Position numbers and translations under genes: made by a program | The notes under the pieces: model-generated | The model's input: only the letters and a program-made list of their open reading frames with translations | What the model was told of the DNA's origin: nothing | Database searches by the model: none | Assembly (NCBI GenBank): GCA_046483065.1 | Contig: JAWODW010000044.1 | Coordinates: forward strand, 62,001 to 126,000 | Length of the DNA stretch: 64,000 nt | Source of the DNA: JAWVYT01 sp046483065 | GTDB taxonomy: Bacteria; Gemmatimonadota; Gemmatimonadetes; Longimicrobiales; RSA9 | Reading direction: 5' to 3' | Part shown: piece after piece, positions 34,404 to 43,536 of the stretch | Layout of the letters: each line of letters opens with the position of its first letter | Position numbering within the stretch: position 1 is the stretch's first letter

Positions 34404-35528
34404 GTGACGAATCGCGGGGAGACGGGCACCAGGTCGGGCGCTGAGCCGGACCACGGATCCGAGGAGCCGATGGCGGCGGAAGTGACACAGGCGGCGGAGG
34501 TGTCGCAGGCGGCGGAGGCGACGTCGTCGCCGAATCCACTCTTTCGGGCCTACCCGCAGCTCGGGGGCCGGATCCCGTGGGTGCACCTCGGCGACTGGCC
34601 GACGCCGGTGGAACGGGTGGCGGCGGTCCCGGCGGGGTTCCGGGGGGAGCTGTGGGTGAAGCGCGACGACCGCTCCAGCCGCCACTACGGCGGCAACAAG
34701 GTCCGGAAGCTCGAGTACCTCCTGGCGGACGCGGCGGCGGCGGGAGCCGGGCGGCTGATCACCACGGGCGTGGAGGGCTCACACCACTGCCTGGCCACGG
34801 CCGTGCACGGGCGACGGGTGGGGCTCCCGACCACGCTGGTGGTCTTCCCGCAGCCGGAGACCGAGCACTCGCTGGAGATGGCGGCGTTGAACCGGGCGTG
34901 GGCGGATGAGGTCCGGCTCTGCCGCTCCGTCGCCGGCCAGCCGTTCGTCGAGGCGGCCGTCCGCTGGCGGTGCCGGGCCGATCGGCCGTACGTGATCCCC
35001 GGCGGCGGCTCCAACGCCACGGGTGCCCTGGGCTATGTGGGGGCGGCGCTGGAGCTGGCGGAGCAGGTGCGGGCCGGGGTGGCGCCGCGACCGGACGTCA
35101 TCACGGTGGCCGCGGGCACGCTGGGCACACTGGCCGGTCTCGCCGTGGGCGTGGCCATGACCGGCCTGGCCGACCGGATCGTGGGCGTGCGGATCGTGCC
35201 CTGGACGGTGGGGAACCGGGTGGTCCTGGGGCGGCTGGTGGAGGGCGTCGTGCGGCGCCTGACGGGGGCGGGCGTCCGGGCGCCGGACCCGCGTCTGGCG
35301 CTGGACCGGGTGCAGCTGGTGGGGGACTACCTGGGGGACGGGTACGGCCATCCCACCGAGTGGGGCGATCGGGCCACCGAATGGTTCGCCGAGCGAGGGC
35401 TGGCCCTCGACCCGAGCTACACGGGCAAGACGGTGGCGGGCGTGCTCGACGGCCTCGCCGCGGAACCCGACGCCGTCCACCTCTACTGGCACACGCTCAG
35501 CAGCGTGCACCCGGCTTCGTCGCCCTGA
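34404..35528 (+). CDS. PLP-dependent ACC deaminase / D-cysteine desulfhydrase family protein
   Basis: A 374-residue fold-type II PLP enzyme. The PLP lysine is Lys99 in HYGGNKVRKLEYLLADA; IPGGGSNATGALGYVGAALEL and the TLGTLAGLAVG phosphate-binding loop follow. Relatives deaminate 1-aminocyclopropane-1-carboxylate or D-cysteine to ammonia and a 2-oxo acid. The GTG at 34404, preceded by GGAGGAGGG, is clearly the start. Residues 1-40 form a family-atypical extension with AAEVTQAAEVSQAAEAT repeats. It is divergent from the exported aminotransferase-like gene across an inverted repeat. Confidence 0.85.
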   Translation: MTNRGETGTRSGAEPDHGSEEPMAAEVTQAAEVSQAAEATSSPNPLFRAYPQLGGRIPWVHLGDWPTPVERVAAVPAGFRGELWVKRDDRSSRHYGGNKVRKLEYLLADAAAAGAGRLITTGVEGSHHCLATAVHGRRVGLPTTLVVFPQPETEHSLEMAALNRAWADEVRLCRSVAGQPFVEAAVRWRCRADRPYVIPGGGSNATGALGYVGAALELAEQVRAGVAPRPDVITVAAGTLGTLAGLAVGVAMTGLADRIVGVRIVPWTVGNRVVLGRLVEGVVRRLTGAGVRAPDPRLALDRVQLVGDYLGDGYGHPTEWGDRATEWFAERGLALDPSYTGKTVAGVLDGLAAEPDAVHLYWHTLSSVHPASSP

Positions 35529-35638
35529 CGGCCGGCGCCCGGCGCCGAGCGCCCGGCCGGGCCGCTTGCAGAGTGCCGGGCGGCCGACTACATCCAAGGC
35601 ACAGACCATACACGTACCTGAATCAACGGACCCGACCT

Positions 35639-37861
35639 ATGTCGCGCATTCACAGGATCCCGACGGTGCTGGCCGCGACGCTGCTCTTCGCAGCGTGCGC
35701 ATCCGGCGGCACCGCACCGACCAACACCCTGCCGGTCACCTCAGTGGACACGCCCGCGGCCGAGTCTGTGCAGCAGGTTGCCCTGGCGCCCACGGAGGCG
35801 TCGTATCGTACGGCCGACCGGGTGGAGTTGACGGGGATGGAGTTGGGGCGGATGTGGACGTTCCAGGACCCGCCGATGGACTGGTGGCAGGAAGCGTACG
35901 ACTTCGAGCCCAGCGACGAGTGGCTCGACCACGTTCGTCTGGCGTCGCTGCGTTACGGCGGCGGCTGCTCGGCGTCCTTCGTCTCGGAGAACGGGCTGGT
36001 GATGACGAATCATCACTGCGCCCGTGGCTGCATCGAAGCCGTCTCGGAGGGTCAGAACGACTACGTGGAAGACGGGTTCTACGCGGCCACGCAGGCGGAG
36101 GAGCTGGTGTGCCCGGGGCTGCACCTCGACCAGCTCCAGAGCGTGACCGACGTGACGGACCGGGTCCTGGCCTCCGGCCGGGGTCTGGGCTCCGATACGG
36201 CCACGGCCCGGGCCCAGTCGGAAGAGTCGGACGCCATCGTGGAGGAGTGTGAGGCCGAGTCCGGGCTCCGCTGCCAGGTGGTCTCGCTCTACCACGGCGG
36301 CCGGTTCCACCTGTACCGCTATCGCCGGTTCGAGCCCGTGAAGCTCGTCTTCGCGCCGGAGCTGCAGGCCGCCTTCTTCGGCGGTGAGACCGACAACTTC
36401 ACGTACCCGCGCTACGACATGGACATCTCGTTCGTGCGGGCGTACGAAGCGGACAGCACCACGGCCGTGACCACCGCGAACTGGTTCGACTGGGACGCGG
36501 ACGGCGCGCAGGAAGGTGACGCCGTCTTCGTGGTGGGGAACCCCGGCAGCACGAGCCGGCTCCTGACCGTCTCGCAGACGATGTACGAGAAGTACCGGAA
36601 CCACCCGTTCGTTGTCAGCTACATCGAGGATTACGTGGAGCTGCTGCACTGGATCGGCTCCATGGGCCCGGACGCGGAGCGCTCCGTCCGGCAGCAGCTG
36701 TTCAGCTTCGAGAACTCGCTGAAAGCTTACTCCGGACAGCTGGAAGGGCTCCAGGATACCATGCTGGTAGGCCGGAAGATCAAGTGGGAGGCCGAGCTCC
36801 GTGAGGCGGTCATGGCCGATCCCGAGCTCCGGGCCGAGTACGGCGATGTATGGGATGAGATCCGGGACCTGCAGCGGGCGAAGGTCCCGCTGGCGCAGCA
36901 GGCTTCCATCTACAACATCGGGTTCATCGGCGACCCGCACATGGGGATGGGCGGCCGCCTGATCCGGTTCGTCCGGGAGTCGGCGAAGCCGGCCGACGAG
37001 CGAGGCGAGGAGTACGGCGCCGAGGAGCTGGCGCAGATGGAGGAGGAGGTCCTGGGGCCGGCCCCGGTGAACCCGGAGATCGCCACGCGGCTGCTGACCG
37101 TGCGGCTCCGGCTGGCGGAGCGTTTCCTGTCGGAGAACGACCCGTTCGTCCGGGAGGCGTTCCGCGCCGGTGAGACGGCGGAGGAGGCGGCGACCCGGAT
37201 CGTCAACACCACCCGGATCATGGAGCCCGAGTTCCGCCAGCAGCTCGTGGAGGGCGGCGTCAGTGCCGTGGAGGCCGAGTCGGATGCAGGGCTCGCGCTG
37301 GCCCGGGTGATGGAGCGGTCCATCGATTCGGTGAGCACCCGGCTCGAGGAGATCACCGCCGCCGAGGCCGTCCAGGAGGAGCGGCTCGCGCGGGCGCTCT
37401 TCGCCGTGAAGGGGACCTCGATCCCGCCGGACGCCACGTTCACGCTCCGGATCACCGACGGCGTGGTGGCCCGCTACCCGTACAACGGCACGGTGGCGCC
37501 GCCGAAGACCACGTACTGGGGCCTGTTCGAACGGTCGGCCAACTTCGACAACGCCATGCCGTTCACGCTGCCGGAGAGCCACGTCGAGGCGCGGGACCGG
37601 ATCGACATGGACACGCCGATCAACTTCGTCACCACCAATGACATCACGGGCGGCAACAGCGGCAGCCCCATGATCAGTCGGGACGCCGAGATCGTGGGCA
37701 TCGCCTTCGACGGCAACATCGAGTCGCTCCCGAACGAGTGGCTCTTCCGGGAGGATGTGCCCCGGACCGTGGGGGTCCACAGCGCGGGGATCCTGGAGGC
37801 GCTCCGCAGCATCTACGAGGCGGAGGCACTGGTGCAGGAGCTCGTGGGAGGAGGGATGTAG
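35639..37861 (+). CDS. S46-family dipeptidyl peptidase, DPP7-like
   Basis: A 740-residue serine exopeptidase that removes N-terminal dipeptides in the periplasm. The lipobox LFAAC gives acylated Cys20. GMWTFQDPP, the catalytic His region MTNHHC (125-126), the Asp-bearing NFTYPRYDMDISFVR, and GGNSGSP with nucleophile Ser674 are all present. The S1-pocket residue 18 positions after the Ser is Gly692 (AFDGN), as in DPP7 (hydrophobic P1), not Arg as in DPP11 (acidic P1). The start at 35639 is the first Met with a signal; earlier in-frame codons lie in the previous gene. It is followed one base later by a dipeptidase gene. Confidence 0.92.
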   Translation: MSRIHRIPTVLAATLLFAACASGGTAPTNTLPVTSVDTPAAESVQQVALAPTEASYRTADRVELTGMELGRMWTFQDPPMDWWQEAYDFEPSDEWLDHVRLASLRYGGGCSASFVSENGLVMTNHHCARGCIEAVSEGQNDYVEDGFYAATQAEELVCPGLHLDQLQSVTDVTDRVLASGRGLGSDTATARAQSEESDAIVEECEAESGLRCQVVSLYHGGRFHLYRYRRFEPVKLVFAPELQAAFFGGETDNFTYPRYDMDISFVRAYEADSTTAVTTANWFDWDADGAQEGDAVFVVGNPGSTSRLLTVSQTMYEKYRNHPFVVSYIEDYVELLHWIGSMGPDAERSVRQQLFSFENSLKAYSGQLEGLQDTMLVGRKIKWEAELREAVMADPELRAEYGDVWDEIRDLQRAKVPLAQQASIYNIGFIGDPHMGMGGRLIRFVRESAKPADERGEEYGAEELAQMEEEVLGPAPVNPEIATRLLTVRLRLAERFLSENDPFVREAFRAGETAEEAATRIVNTTRIMEPEFRQQLVEGGVSAVEAESDAGLALARVMERSIDSVSTRLEEITAAEAVQEERLARALFAVKGTSIPPDATFTLRITDGVVARYPYNGTVAPPKTTYWGLFERSANFDNAMPFTLPESHVEARDRIDMDTPINFVTTNDITGGNSGSPMISRDAEIVGIAFDGNIESLPNEWLFREDVPRTVGVHSAGILEALRSIYEAEALVQELVGGGM

Positions 37862-37862
37862 C

Positions 37863-39221
37863 ATGGCGGACGTATACGGATACATCGATGAGAACATGGA
37901 CCGGTTCAAGGAGGAGCTGAACGCGTTCCTCCGGATCCCCAGCATCAGCGCCAAGTCGGAGCACCGGGACGACATGCAGCAGGCCGCGGACTGGCTGGCC
38001 GCCCGGATGCGAGAGGCCGGCCTCGAGGTTTCCATGGAGCCGACGGACGGGTTCCCCATCGTCGTCGGCGAGTACCGTGAGGCCGGCCCGGACGCCCCCA
38101 CCGTGCTGGTCTATGGCCACTACGACGTGCAGCCGCCGGAGCCGCTGGACGAGTGGACGTCGCCGCCGTTCGACCCCGAGGTCCGGGACGGGAAGCTCTT
38201 CGCCCGGGGCTCGGTGGATGACAAGGGGCAGCTCTACCTGCACGTGAAGGCCATCGAAGCCCATATGCGGGTGAACGGGTCGCTGCCGGTGAACGTGGTG
38301 GTGCTGGCGGAGGGCGAGGAGGAGATCGGGAGCGAGAACCTGATGCCCTTCGTGAAGGCCCACAAGGATCGGCTGGCGTGCGATTACGTGGTCATCAGCG
38401 ACACCACGATGGTGGGGGAGAACGTGCCCACCATCGGCACATCGCTCCGGGGGCTCACCTACCTGGAGGTCCACGTCCGCGGCCCGAAGACCGACCTCCA
38501 CAGCGGCAGCTACGGCGGCGCGGTGGTGAACCCGGCCACGGCGCTGGCCCGGATCATCGCCAGCATGCACGATGGCCACTGGCACGCCACGATCCCGGGC
38601 TTCTACGACGATGTGGACCCCATGGAGGACTACCGAGAGAAGATCGGGCAGGTGCCCTTCGACCACGAGGGGTTCCGGGCCGATACGGGCACGTCGGAGC
38701 AGGGTGAGGCCGGCTACAGCACGCCGGAGCGGCTCTGGGTCCGGCCGACGGTGGAGGTGAACGGGCTCCTGAGCGGCTACACCGGCGAGGGGGCGAAGAC
38801 GGTGCTGCCGGCGAAGGCCATGGCCAAGATCAGCTTCCGGCTGGTGCCGGACCAGGACCCGAAGCAGATCGAGGAGCTGGTCACGGCCCATATCGAGGAG
38901 GTGGCGCCGGAGGGCGTGGAGGTGGCGGTCCGTGCGCTCCACGGCGGGATGCCGTGGCGGGCCACGCTCGGGAGCGAGCTGTACCACGCCGCGGAGCGGG
39001 CCCTGGGCTCCGCCTGGGGCGAGGAGGTGGTCTACGCCGGGGAGGGCGGGTCCATCCCCATCGTCCCCGAGTTCGAGGCCGTGCTGGACGCGCCGGTGCT
39101 CCTGATGGGGTTCGGGCTCCCGGGCGAGAACGCCCACGCGCCTGACGAGTGGATCAGCGTGGAGAACATCGAGAAGGGCACCCACGCCGCCGCCCGGCTC
39201 TGGGACGAGCTGGCCGGGTAG
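37863..39221 (+). CDS. M20-family dipeptidase
   Basis: A 452-residue cytoplasmic zinc dipeptidase of the M20 / CNDP-like group. Metal ligands are visible in YGHYDVQP (His-x-Asp), ARGSVDDKGQ, EGEEEIGS (catalytic Glu) and the C-terminal ENAHAPDEW. The dimerisation domain occupies about residues 190-340. The gene begins one base after the S46 peptidase stop, with GGAGGAGGG inside that gene's end. Together they would turn periplasmic dipeptides into amino acids after import. Confidence 0.93.
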   Translation: MADVYGYIDENMDRFKEELNAFLRIPSISAKSEHRDDMQQAADWLAARMREAGLEVSMEPTDGFPIVVGEYREAGPDAPTVLVYGHYDVQPPEPLDEWTSPPFDPEVRDGKLFARGSVDDKGQLYLHVKAIEAHMRVNGSLPVNVVVLAEGEEEIGSENLMPFVKAHKDRLACDYVVISDTTMVGENVPTIGTSLRGLTYLEVHVRGPKTDLHSGSYGGAVVNPATALARIIASMHDGHWHATIPGFYDDVDPMEDYREKIGQVPFDHEGFRADTGTSEQGEAGYSTPERLWVRPTVEVNGLLSGYTGEGAKTVLPAKAMAKISFRLVPDQDPKQIEELVTAHIEEVAPEGVEVAVRALHGGMPWRATLGSELYHAAERALGSAWGEEVVYAGEGGSIPIVPEFEAVLDAPVLLMGFGLPGENAHAPDEWISVENIEKGTHAAARLWDELAG

Positions 39222-39327
39222 CGTCCACGGAGCGTCCACGGCCGGGGCGCAACGGGCGCGCAGGCGGGGCGCAGCCGAGGGGGGCGCAGCCGCTGAGGCG
39301 CAGCGGGTCCAGCCGCTGCCGTTCAGC

Positions 39328-40122
39328 TCAGGGGCCGGCGCCGATCGGTGACACGGAGCCGGGGCGGGCCGCGCCGTAGCTCCGGGGCGCCACGCGCTCC
39401 CACTCGGCCCGGACCAGGTCGCGCATCCGGCTGACCTTGGCCGGGTACGTGTGGCAGTTCGGGGTGTTGGTGCCGTTCACGCAGCCGTTGTATGCCAGGA
39501 GCGCGCGCTGCTCATCGCCCTGGAACCGGGCCAGGTTCCAGGCCAGGATCCGGGTCCCGTAGCAGAGGTTCGACTCGATGTCGTACAGGTCGCCGCCGCA
39601 CCCCCAGTGGCCCTCGTGGATGGGCATGACCTGCATGAGGCCCCGTGCACCCACGAAGCTGGTGGCGGTGGGCTTCCCGCTGCTCTCGACCAGGACCACG
39701 GCCACGACGGTGGCAGGGTCCAGCCCCCGGGCGTAGGAATGCTCGACCAGGGGCCACGCCACCTTCCGGGCCAGCTGCGGGCTGATCCCCCACTTCTCGA
39801 GTGAGGCCTCCACCGGGCGGACGTGGTTGCTGTAGAGATCCACGTACTGCTCGGTGTGCTCCCCGTCGGCCCGGAGCTCGTGCATGTAGCGGCTGAGGGT
39901 TTCGAGCTGGGCACGCGGCGTGAACGGGGCCGCGGTGATGCGGCTCGCTGCGTGCTCCGGCAGGCTGATCCCCTGCGCCATCCGTTCGCCGAGTCCCCAG
40001 CCGCCGAGGAGGAGGAGGGGGATGGCGAGGGGCAGGAGACGGACCCGTTTGACGAGGGTTTCCAGCTCCTCGACCATGCCCGGCGGTCTGGCGTTCCCGT
40101 CACGTTGTCGGAACAGGCGCAT
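39328..40122 (-). CDS. Lytic transglycosylase (SLT family), paralogue
   Basis: A 264-residue membrane-anchored murein transglycosylase (hydrophobic segment about 29-42). The SLT domain is at about 128-235, with catalytic Glu146 (VVLVESSGKPTATS) and GLMQVMP at 161-167. It shares WxCG, NxC, YNGCVNGTNTPNCH and the four cysteines with the enzyme at 14064-14798, so the two are paralogues. No good ribosome-binding site precedes the ATG at 40122; Met16 is an alternative. Confidence 0.9.
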   Translation of the reverse strand: MRLFRQRDGNARPPGMVEELETLVKRVRLLPLAIPLLLLGGWGLGERMAQGISLPEHAASRITAAPFTPRAQLETLSRYMHELRADGEHTEQYVDLYSNHVRPVEASLEKWGISPQLARKVAWPLVEHSYARGLDPATVVAVVLVESSGKPTATSFVGARGLMQVMPIHEGHWGCGGDLYDIESNLCYGTRILAWNLARFQGDEQRALLAYNGCVNGTNTPNCHTYPAKVSRMRDLVRAEWERVAPRSYGAARPGSVSPIGAGP

Positions 40123-40219
40123 AGGTGTCGAGCAGTCTCGGTGTGTGGGGAGTCAGCGGTCAATGTGGCGCGGAGACGGAGCCCCGTGCAAGGTCCTTTT
40201 CAGCCGGCCCTCTCCGCTC

Positions 40220-41113
40220 TCAGTTTTTCAGCGCTTCGAGCTGGGCGAGGGTGAAGCGGTAGTTCTGTCCGCAGAACTCGCACGTCACGTCGGCGTGCTC
40301 GCGGCTGCCCTGGCTGGCCTTGATCTCGTCGATCTCGGCGGGGCCGAGGAGGATCAGGGCCCGCTCCGCCCGGTCCCGGCTGCACGGGCAGCGGAAGCGG
40401 GTGATGCTGCGATCCAGGACCCGGTAATCCGAGCCGAATACCCGGGCCAGCATGTCTTCGGGGGCCTCACCCGCCCGGATCATGGTGGTGGGGTGCGGCA
40501 GCCCGGCCACGCGGGCTTCGATGTCCTCCACCTCGCCTTCGTCGAGGCCGCCGAGGATCTGGATCAGGTACCCGCCGGCGGCCGCGACGCGGCCCGTGCG
40601 GTCGACGTAGACGCCCAGGCCCACGGCCGAAGGCTGCTGCTCGGAGCGAGCGAAGTAATACGCCATGTCCTTGCCGATCTCGCCGGAGACGAGCTCCACC
40701 GTGCTGTGGTACGGCTCCTTGAGCCCCAGGTCTTTCACCACCGTCAGGCGACCGGATCGGCCCACGGCACCGGCCACGTTCAGCTTGCCGTCGACGGCCT
40801 CCTGGATGGCAGGGCGCGGGTTGCCCACGAGCCCGCGGACTTCACCGCGACCGTTGGCCGAGGCCAGGACCATGCCGATGGGGCCGTCGCCCTTGACCCG
40901 CACGGTCACCAGGTGGCTCTCCTTCTTCAGCATGGCGCTGAGGATGAGAGTGGCGGTGGCCACCCGGCCCAGCGCCGCGCTGGCTGCCGGGCCTGTGCTC
41001 TGGAGCCGGGCCAGCTCCTGTACGGCCCGGGTGGAGTCCACGGCCAGTGCCCGCACCTTTCCATCGAGGGCAGTGGCCCGGACGAGGCAGTTTTCTCGGT
41101 CGGTCAGGATCAT
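40220..41113 (-). CDS. hslO: Hsp33 redox-regulated chaperone HslO
   Basis: A 297-residue holdase that is activated when oxidation removes zinc from its C-terminal four-cysteine centre. The zinc motif is visible as FRCPCSRDRAERAL and, 30 residues later, CEFCGQNYRF. The N-terminal domain includes VRVKGDGPIGMVLASANGRGEVRGLVGNP. The start is the ATG at 41113, the first Met fitting the family; longer readings run into groES. It lies 62 bases downstream of the GroES-like gene on the same strand, pointing to a stress-related unit. Confidence 0.93.
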   Translation of the reverse strand: MILTDRENCLVRATALDGKVRALAVDSTRAVQELARLQSTGPAASAALGRVATATLILSAMLKKESHLVTVRVKGDGPIGMVLASANGRGEVRGLVGNPRPAIQEAVDGKLNVAGAVGRSGRLTVVKDLGLKEPYHSTVELVSGEIGKDMAYYFARSEQQPSAVGLGVYVDRTGRVAAAGGYLIQILGGLDEGEVEDIEARVAGLPHPTTMIRAGEAPEDMLARVFGSDYRVLDRSITRFRCPCSRDRAERALILLGPAEIDEIKASQGSREHADVTCEFCGQNYRFTLAQLEALKN

Positions 41114-41175
41114 GGGGTCCCCAAGAGCGAACGGCCCCGTCGGGGGCCGTGGTCCACCAGCCGTTCGGACGGCTG

Positions 41176-41553
41176 TTACCAACCCTCGTCCGGCTTGGAT
41201 GTTCCCCGCAGCAGGACCAGGATCGCGGCCTGGGGGACCACGAGGTATTTCCGATCCTCGAAGGTGATCTCCACGGCCGCACGGCGGAAGAAGATGGCGT
41301 AGTCGCCGACCCGGGCCTGGACGGGCAGGAACCGGGGCTCCCCGCCGGTGATCCGCCACGGCTCGTCGTCGAGCTCGGTGGGTGCGGAGATGGGGGTGCC
41401 GGGCCCCGTGGCGACGATGGTGCCCGTCTGGACGGCCTGGCTGTCCACGGCCGTGGCCGGCAGGTAGAGGCCCACCTTGCTCCGGTCCTCGCCTTCCTCC
41501 GGCTCGATGAGGACCCGATCACCCACCACGATCAGCTGCTTGCCGTTGCTCAT
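41176..41553 (-). CDS. groES: GroES-like co-chaperonin, long variant
   Basis: A 125-residue member of the GroES family, longer than the usual 95-100. VVGDRVLIEPEEGEDRSKVGLYLPATAVDSQAVQTGTIVATGPG is a standard GroES opening with the mobile loop. An insertion (about 54-75, ISAPTELDDEPWRITGGEPR) precedes VGDYAIFFRRAAVEITFEDRKYLVVPQAAILVLL. No groEL is adjacent. It may be a second, specialised GroES. The ribosome-binding site is weak. Confidence 0.85.
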   Translation of the reverse strand: MSNGKQLIVVGDRVLIEPEEGEDRSKVGLYLPATAVDSQAVQTGTIVATGPGTPISAPTELDDEPWRITGGEPRFLPVQARVGDYAIFFRRAAVEITFEDRKYLVVPQAAILVLLRGTSKPDEGW

Positions 41554-41662
41554 GTACGAATAGTGCTACCGCGGACGGTGGTTGGAAAGAGCGCCGTCCC
41601 GATGCCGGGGTCGAAACTTCCGATGGGCGAGTCCCGTTATGAAGGGTGGAGGTGATACGCAG

Positions 41663-41947
41663 ATGATCGAGCTACTGATTCTCGGTGCCGCGGCCGGCGG
41701 CATCGGTGCGGGATACATGAAGATCCGACGCTTCGTCCGGGACCGACTCCGGTTCGTGGACGCCGTTCAAAGGCCCATCGCGCCCATGGTGGCCGGCGCG
41801 GTCGGTGTGGCGGCGGCCGTGCCGGTGGTCTGGCTGATCCCCGTGATCGGCGGGGGCACGGCGCTCCTCTTCGGCGCCGGTGTGGGGCTGGGCGTCTCCC
41901 ACGGCGCCAGGGACGTGCGTCGGAAGCAGAGGGCGCTCCCTTTCTGA
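41663..41947 (+). CDS. Small membrane protein, 94 aa
   Basis: MIELLILGAAAGGIGAGYMKIRRFVRDRLRF, then two hydrophobic stretches (about 40-58 and 62-78) and a basic tail DVRRKQRALPF. The strong site GGAGGTGAT eight bases before the ATG at 41663 supports it as a real gene. I do not recognise the family. Confidence 0.68.
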   Translation: MIELLILGAAAGGIGAGYMKIRRFVRDRLRFVDAVQRPIAPMVAGAVGVAAAVPVVWLIPVIGGGTALLFGAGVGLGVSHGARDVRRKQRALPF

Positions 41948-42026
41948 CCCCATCCGCCATGGCCGTGCCCCACAGCGACGGGCAGAGTAGGGCGAGTGGA
42001 TACGCAAGCCCTGACAGGAGGTGCCC

Positions 42027-42227
42027 GTGGCGATGCAGCGGACGGATCGGCAGACCGATCGACGGCCCCACACGTTCATCCTGGACGAGACGCTCGTGGA
42101 GCGAGCCCGCCGGGAGGTAGGCGAGTCGGACGTGGTGCGGAGCATAGAGGCGGCGCTGGCGGCCGCCATCGACTATCGGAGTTGGGTGCGGGAGGTGCGC
42201 GAAGGTCGTCGGGACGTCTTCGGCTGA
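42027..42227 (+). CDS. Small ribbon-helix-helix / VapB-like protein
   Basis: A 66-residue protein. HTFILDETLVERARREVGESDVVRSIEAALAAAIDYR has the beta-strand plus two-helix spacing of VapB-type antitoxins (ribbon-helix-helix). AGGAGG lies five bases before the GTG at 42027; an ATG at 42033 is the other choice. No PIN or other toxin gene is adjacent, so it may be an orphan antitoxin or a small regulator. Confidence 0.6.
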   Translation: MAMQRTDRQTDRRPHTFILDETLVERARREVGESDVVRSIEAALAAAIDYRSWVREVREGRRDVFG

Positions 42228-42244
42228 GGCGCGGGCGTCCGGAT

Positions 42245-42739
42245 TCAGGCGCCGGTCGGGGCCGGCTCACGGTCGAGGGCGGCGAGCCCCTGCACCCCTT
42301 CGGATCGGAGCGTGCCGAGGTCATGGCGCTCCGCCAGCGCTACCGCCGTGCGGTAGAATTCCTCCGCCGCGAACGGGTGCCCCTCAGCTCGCGCTGCATC
42401 CGCCAGCCCGAGCGTGGCCCGCACGATGGTGGCCATGTCCAGCGTGGTTACCTCCTTCAGGAACCCGGCGAGACGTTCCCGCTCCGGGTCCCGACTGGGG
42501 AGCTGTCCCAGCTCCTCCCGGACGGTGTCGCACTGCTGCTGAAGCGAGTCGCGATCCAGGTCGCTCCCCCGGCGGATCAGGCGGTGGATCAGGCGGACGG
42601 CAAGGAACCGGAGCCGGGCCCGCCGGGCGAGGTCGGTATCGCGTTCCCGGCCCTCCAGGTCGCGGACCGCGAGCCACCCGGTGAAGGCGTCATCGCGTTG
42701 GGGCGGCTCGAGTCGGGCGATACGGTCGTAGCGCGCCAT
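42245..42739 (-). CDS. Helical TPR-like protein coupled to an AraC-type regulator
   Basis: A 164-residue, largely helical protein of unknown function: ARYDRIARLEPPQRDDAFTGWLAVRDLEGRERD, then a tetratricopeptide-like end (ADAARAEGHPFAAEEFYRTAVALAERHDLGTLR). Its ATG at 42739 shares one base with the stop of the upstream regulator gene (TGATG), so translation is coupled. Probably a partner or effector of that regulator (inference). Confidence 0.65.
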   Translation of the reverse strand: MARYDRIARLEPPQRDDAFTGWLAVRDLEGRERDTDLARRARLRFLAVRLIHRLIRRGSDLDRDSLQQQCDTVREELGQLPSRDPERERLAGFLKEVTTLDMATIVRATLGLADAARAEGHPFAAEEFYRTAVALAERHDLGTLRSEGVQGLAALDREPAPTGA

Positions 42740-43527
42740 CACGCGGCTCCTGCCGTTGCGAGGGTCGGATCGCCGGGGCAGTCATCGGCAAACCCGGCGA
42801 GGGCGTGCTCGAGTCCATGGGGCGACCGCATGCTCCGGGCGCCATTGGCGAGGGTCACCTTCACGGCGCGACGGAACGCGGCGCCGGAGGAGTACCCGGT
42901 CTGCGACGCTACGGACTCCACGCTCCGGCCGGGCTCGAGGAGCCAGTGCAGCCCGTATATGATCCGGAGCCAGAGGAGGATGCGGCCCGGGGTCGTGAGC
43001 CCCCACTCCTGGCAGCGCCGCTCCAGGGTGGAGACGGAGAAGCCGTGGAGCTCGGCGAGGGCCGGGACCTGGATCCCGTCGGGGATCCGCTGCGCCGCCG
43101 ACTGGATCAGGCTCCGGCCGTCGGCACCGATCCGTGGCCGGAGCGCCTCATCGACGCGTCGGGCCACATGGTCGACGGTGGCCTCGGCGATCCGCTCGGT
43201 GAGCAGCCCGCTGTTGCCGGTATCGGGGGCCAGGATCACGTCGAAGGCGCCGGCCTTGCCGAGTCGAAGGAGGTCGCGGCCGTCCAGGTCGCCCCATATC
43301 ACCAGCGGGGTGCGAGGGTAGCGGCGGCTGAAGCGGAGGACCCGGAGTGCACCGTCCTTGCCGGGTTCCGCGTGGAGGTCGGCCACCGCTGCGATGGCCG
43401 ACTCCTTCTTCACGACGCGGATGAGATCGCGCCAGTCATTGGCCCAGAGCCAGCGGTGGTCGGCCGTGGCCGCGGTGAACGCGGCCCGTTCGGCCGCATC
43501 GGGCAGCAGGGCGGCAATCAAGGCCAT
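42739..43527 (-). CDS. AraC-type helix-turn-helix regulator
   Basis: A 262-residue protein. The C-terminal region (about 153-235) fits an AraC/XylS DNA-binding domain with two helix-turn-helix units: VPALAELHGFSVSTLERRCQEWG and SVESVASQTGYSSGAAFRRAVK. The N-terminal half resembles a receiver fold (PLVIWGDLDGRDLLRLGKAGAFDVIL) without an evident acidic phosphorylation pocket. The ATG at 43527 has GGAAGA upstream. A promoter with a TCCAGGG..CCCTGGA palindrome at its start site precedes it, consistent with autoregulation. Confidence 0.78.
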   Translation of the reverse strand: MALIAALLPDAAERAAFTAATADHRWLWANDWRDLIRVVKKESAIAAVADLHAEPGKDGALRVLRFSRRYPRTPLVIWGDLDGRDLLRLGKAGAFDVILAPDTGNSGLLTERIAEATVDHVARRVDEALRPRIGADGRSLIQSAAQRIPDGIQVPALAELHGFSVSTLERRCQEWGLTTPGRILLWLRIIYGLHWLLEPGRSVESVASQTGYSSGAAFRRAVKVTLANGARSMRSPHGLEHALAGFADDCPGDPTLATAGAA

Positions 43528-43536
43528 AAGCAATCT

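Noticed and set aside
34970..35638. N-terminal extension of the S46 peptidase reading frame
   Set aside because: It overlaps the ACC-deaminase-like gene in another frame and is Gly/Arg-rich; the lipoprotein signal begins at 35639.
42027..42227. Type II toxin-antitoxin pair
   Set aside because: The small protein looks antitoxin-like, but no toxin gene is adjacent; the next gene is an unrelated TPR-like protein on the other strand.
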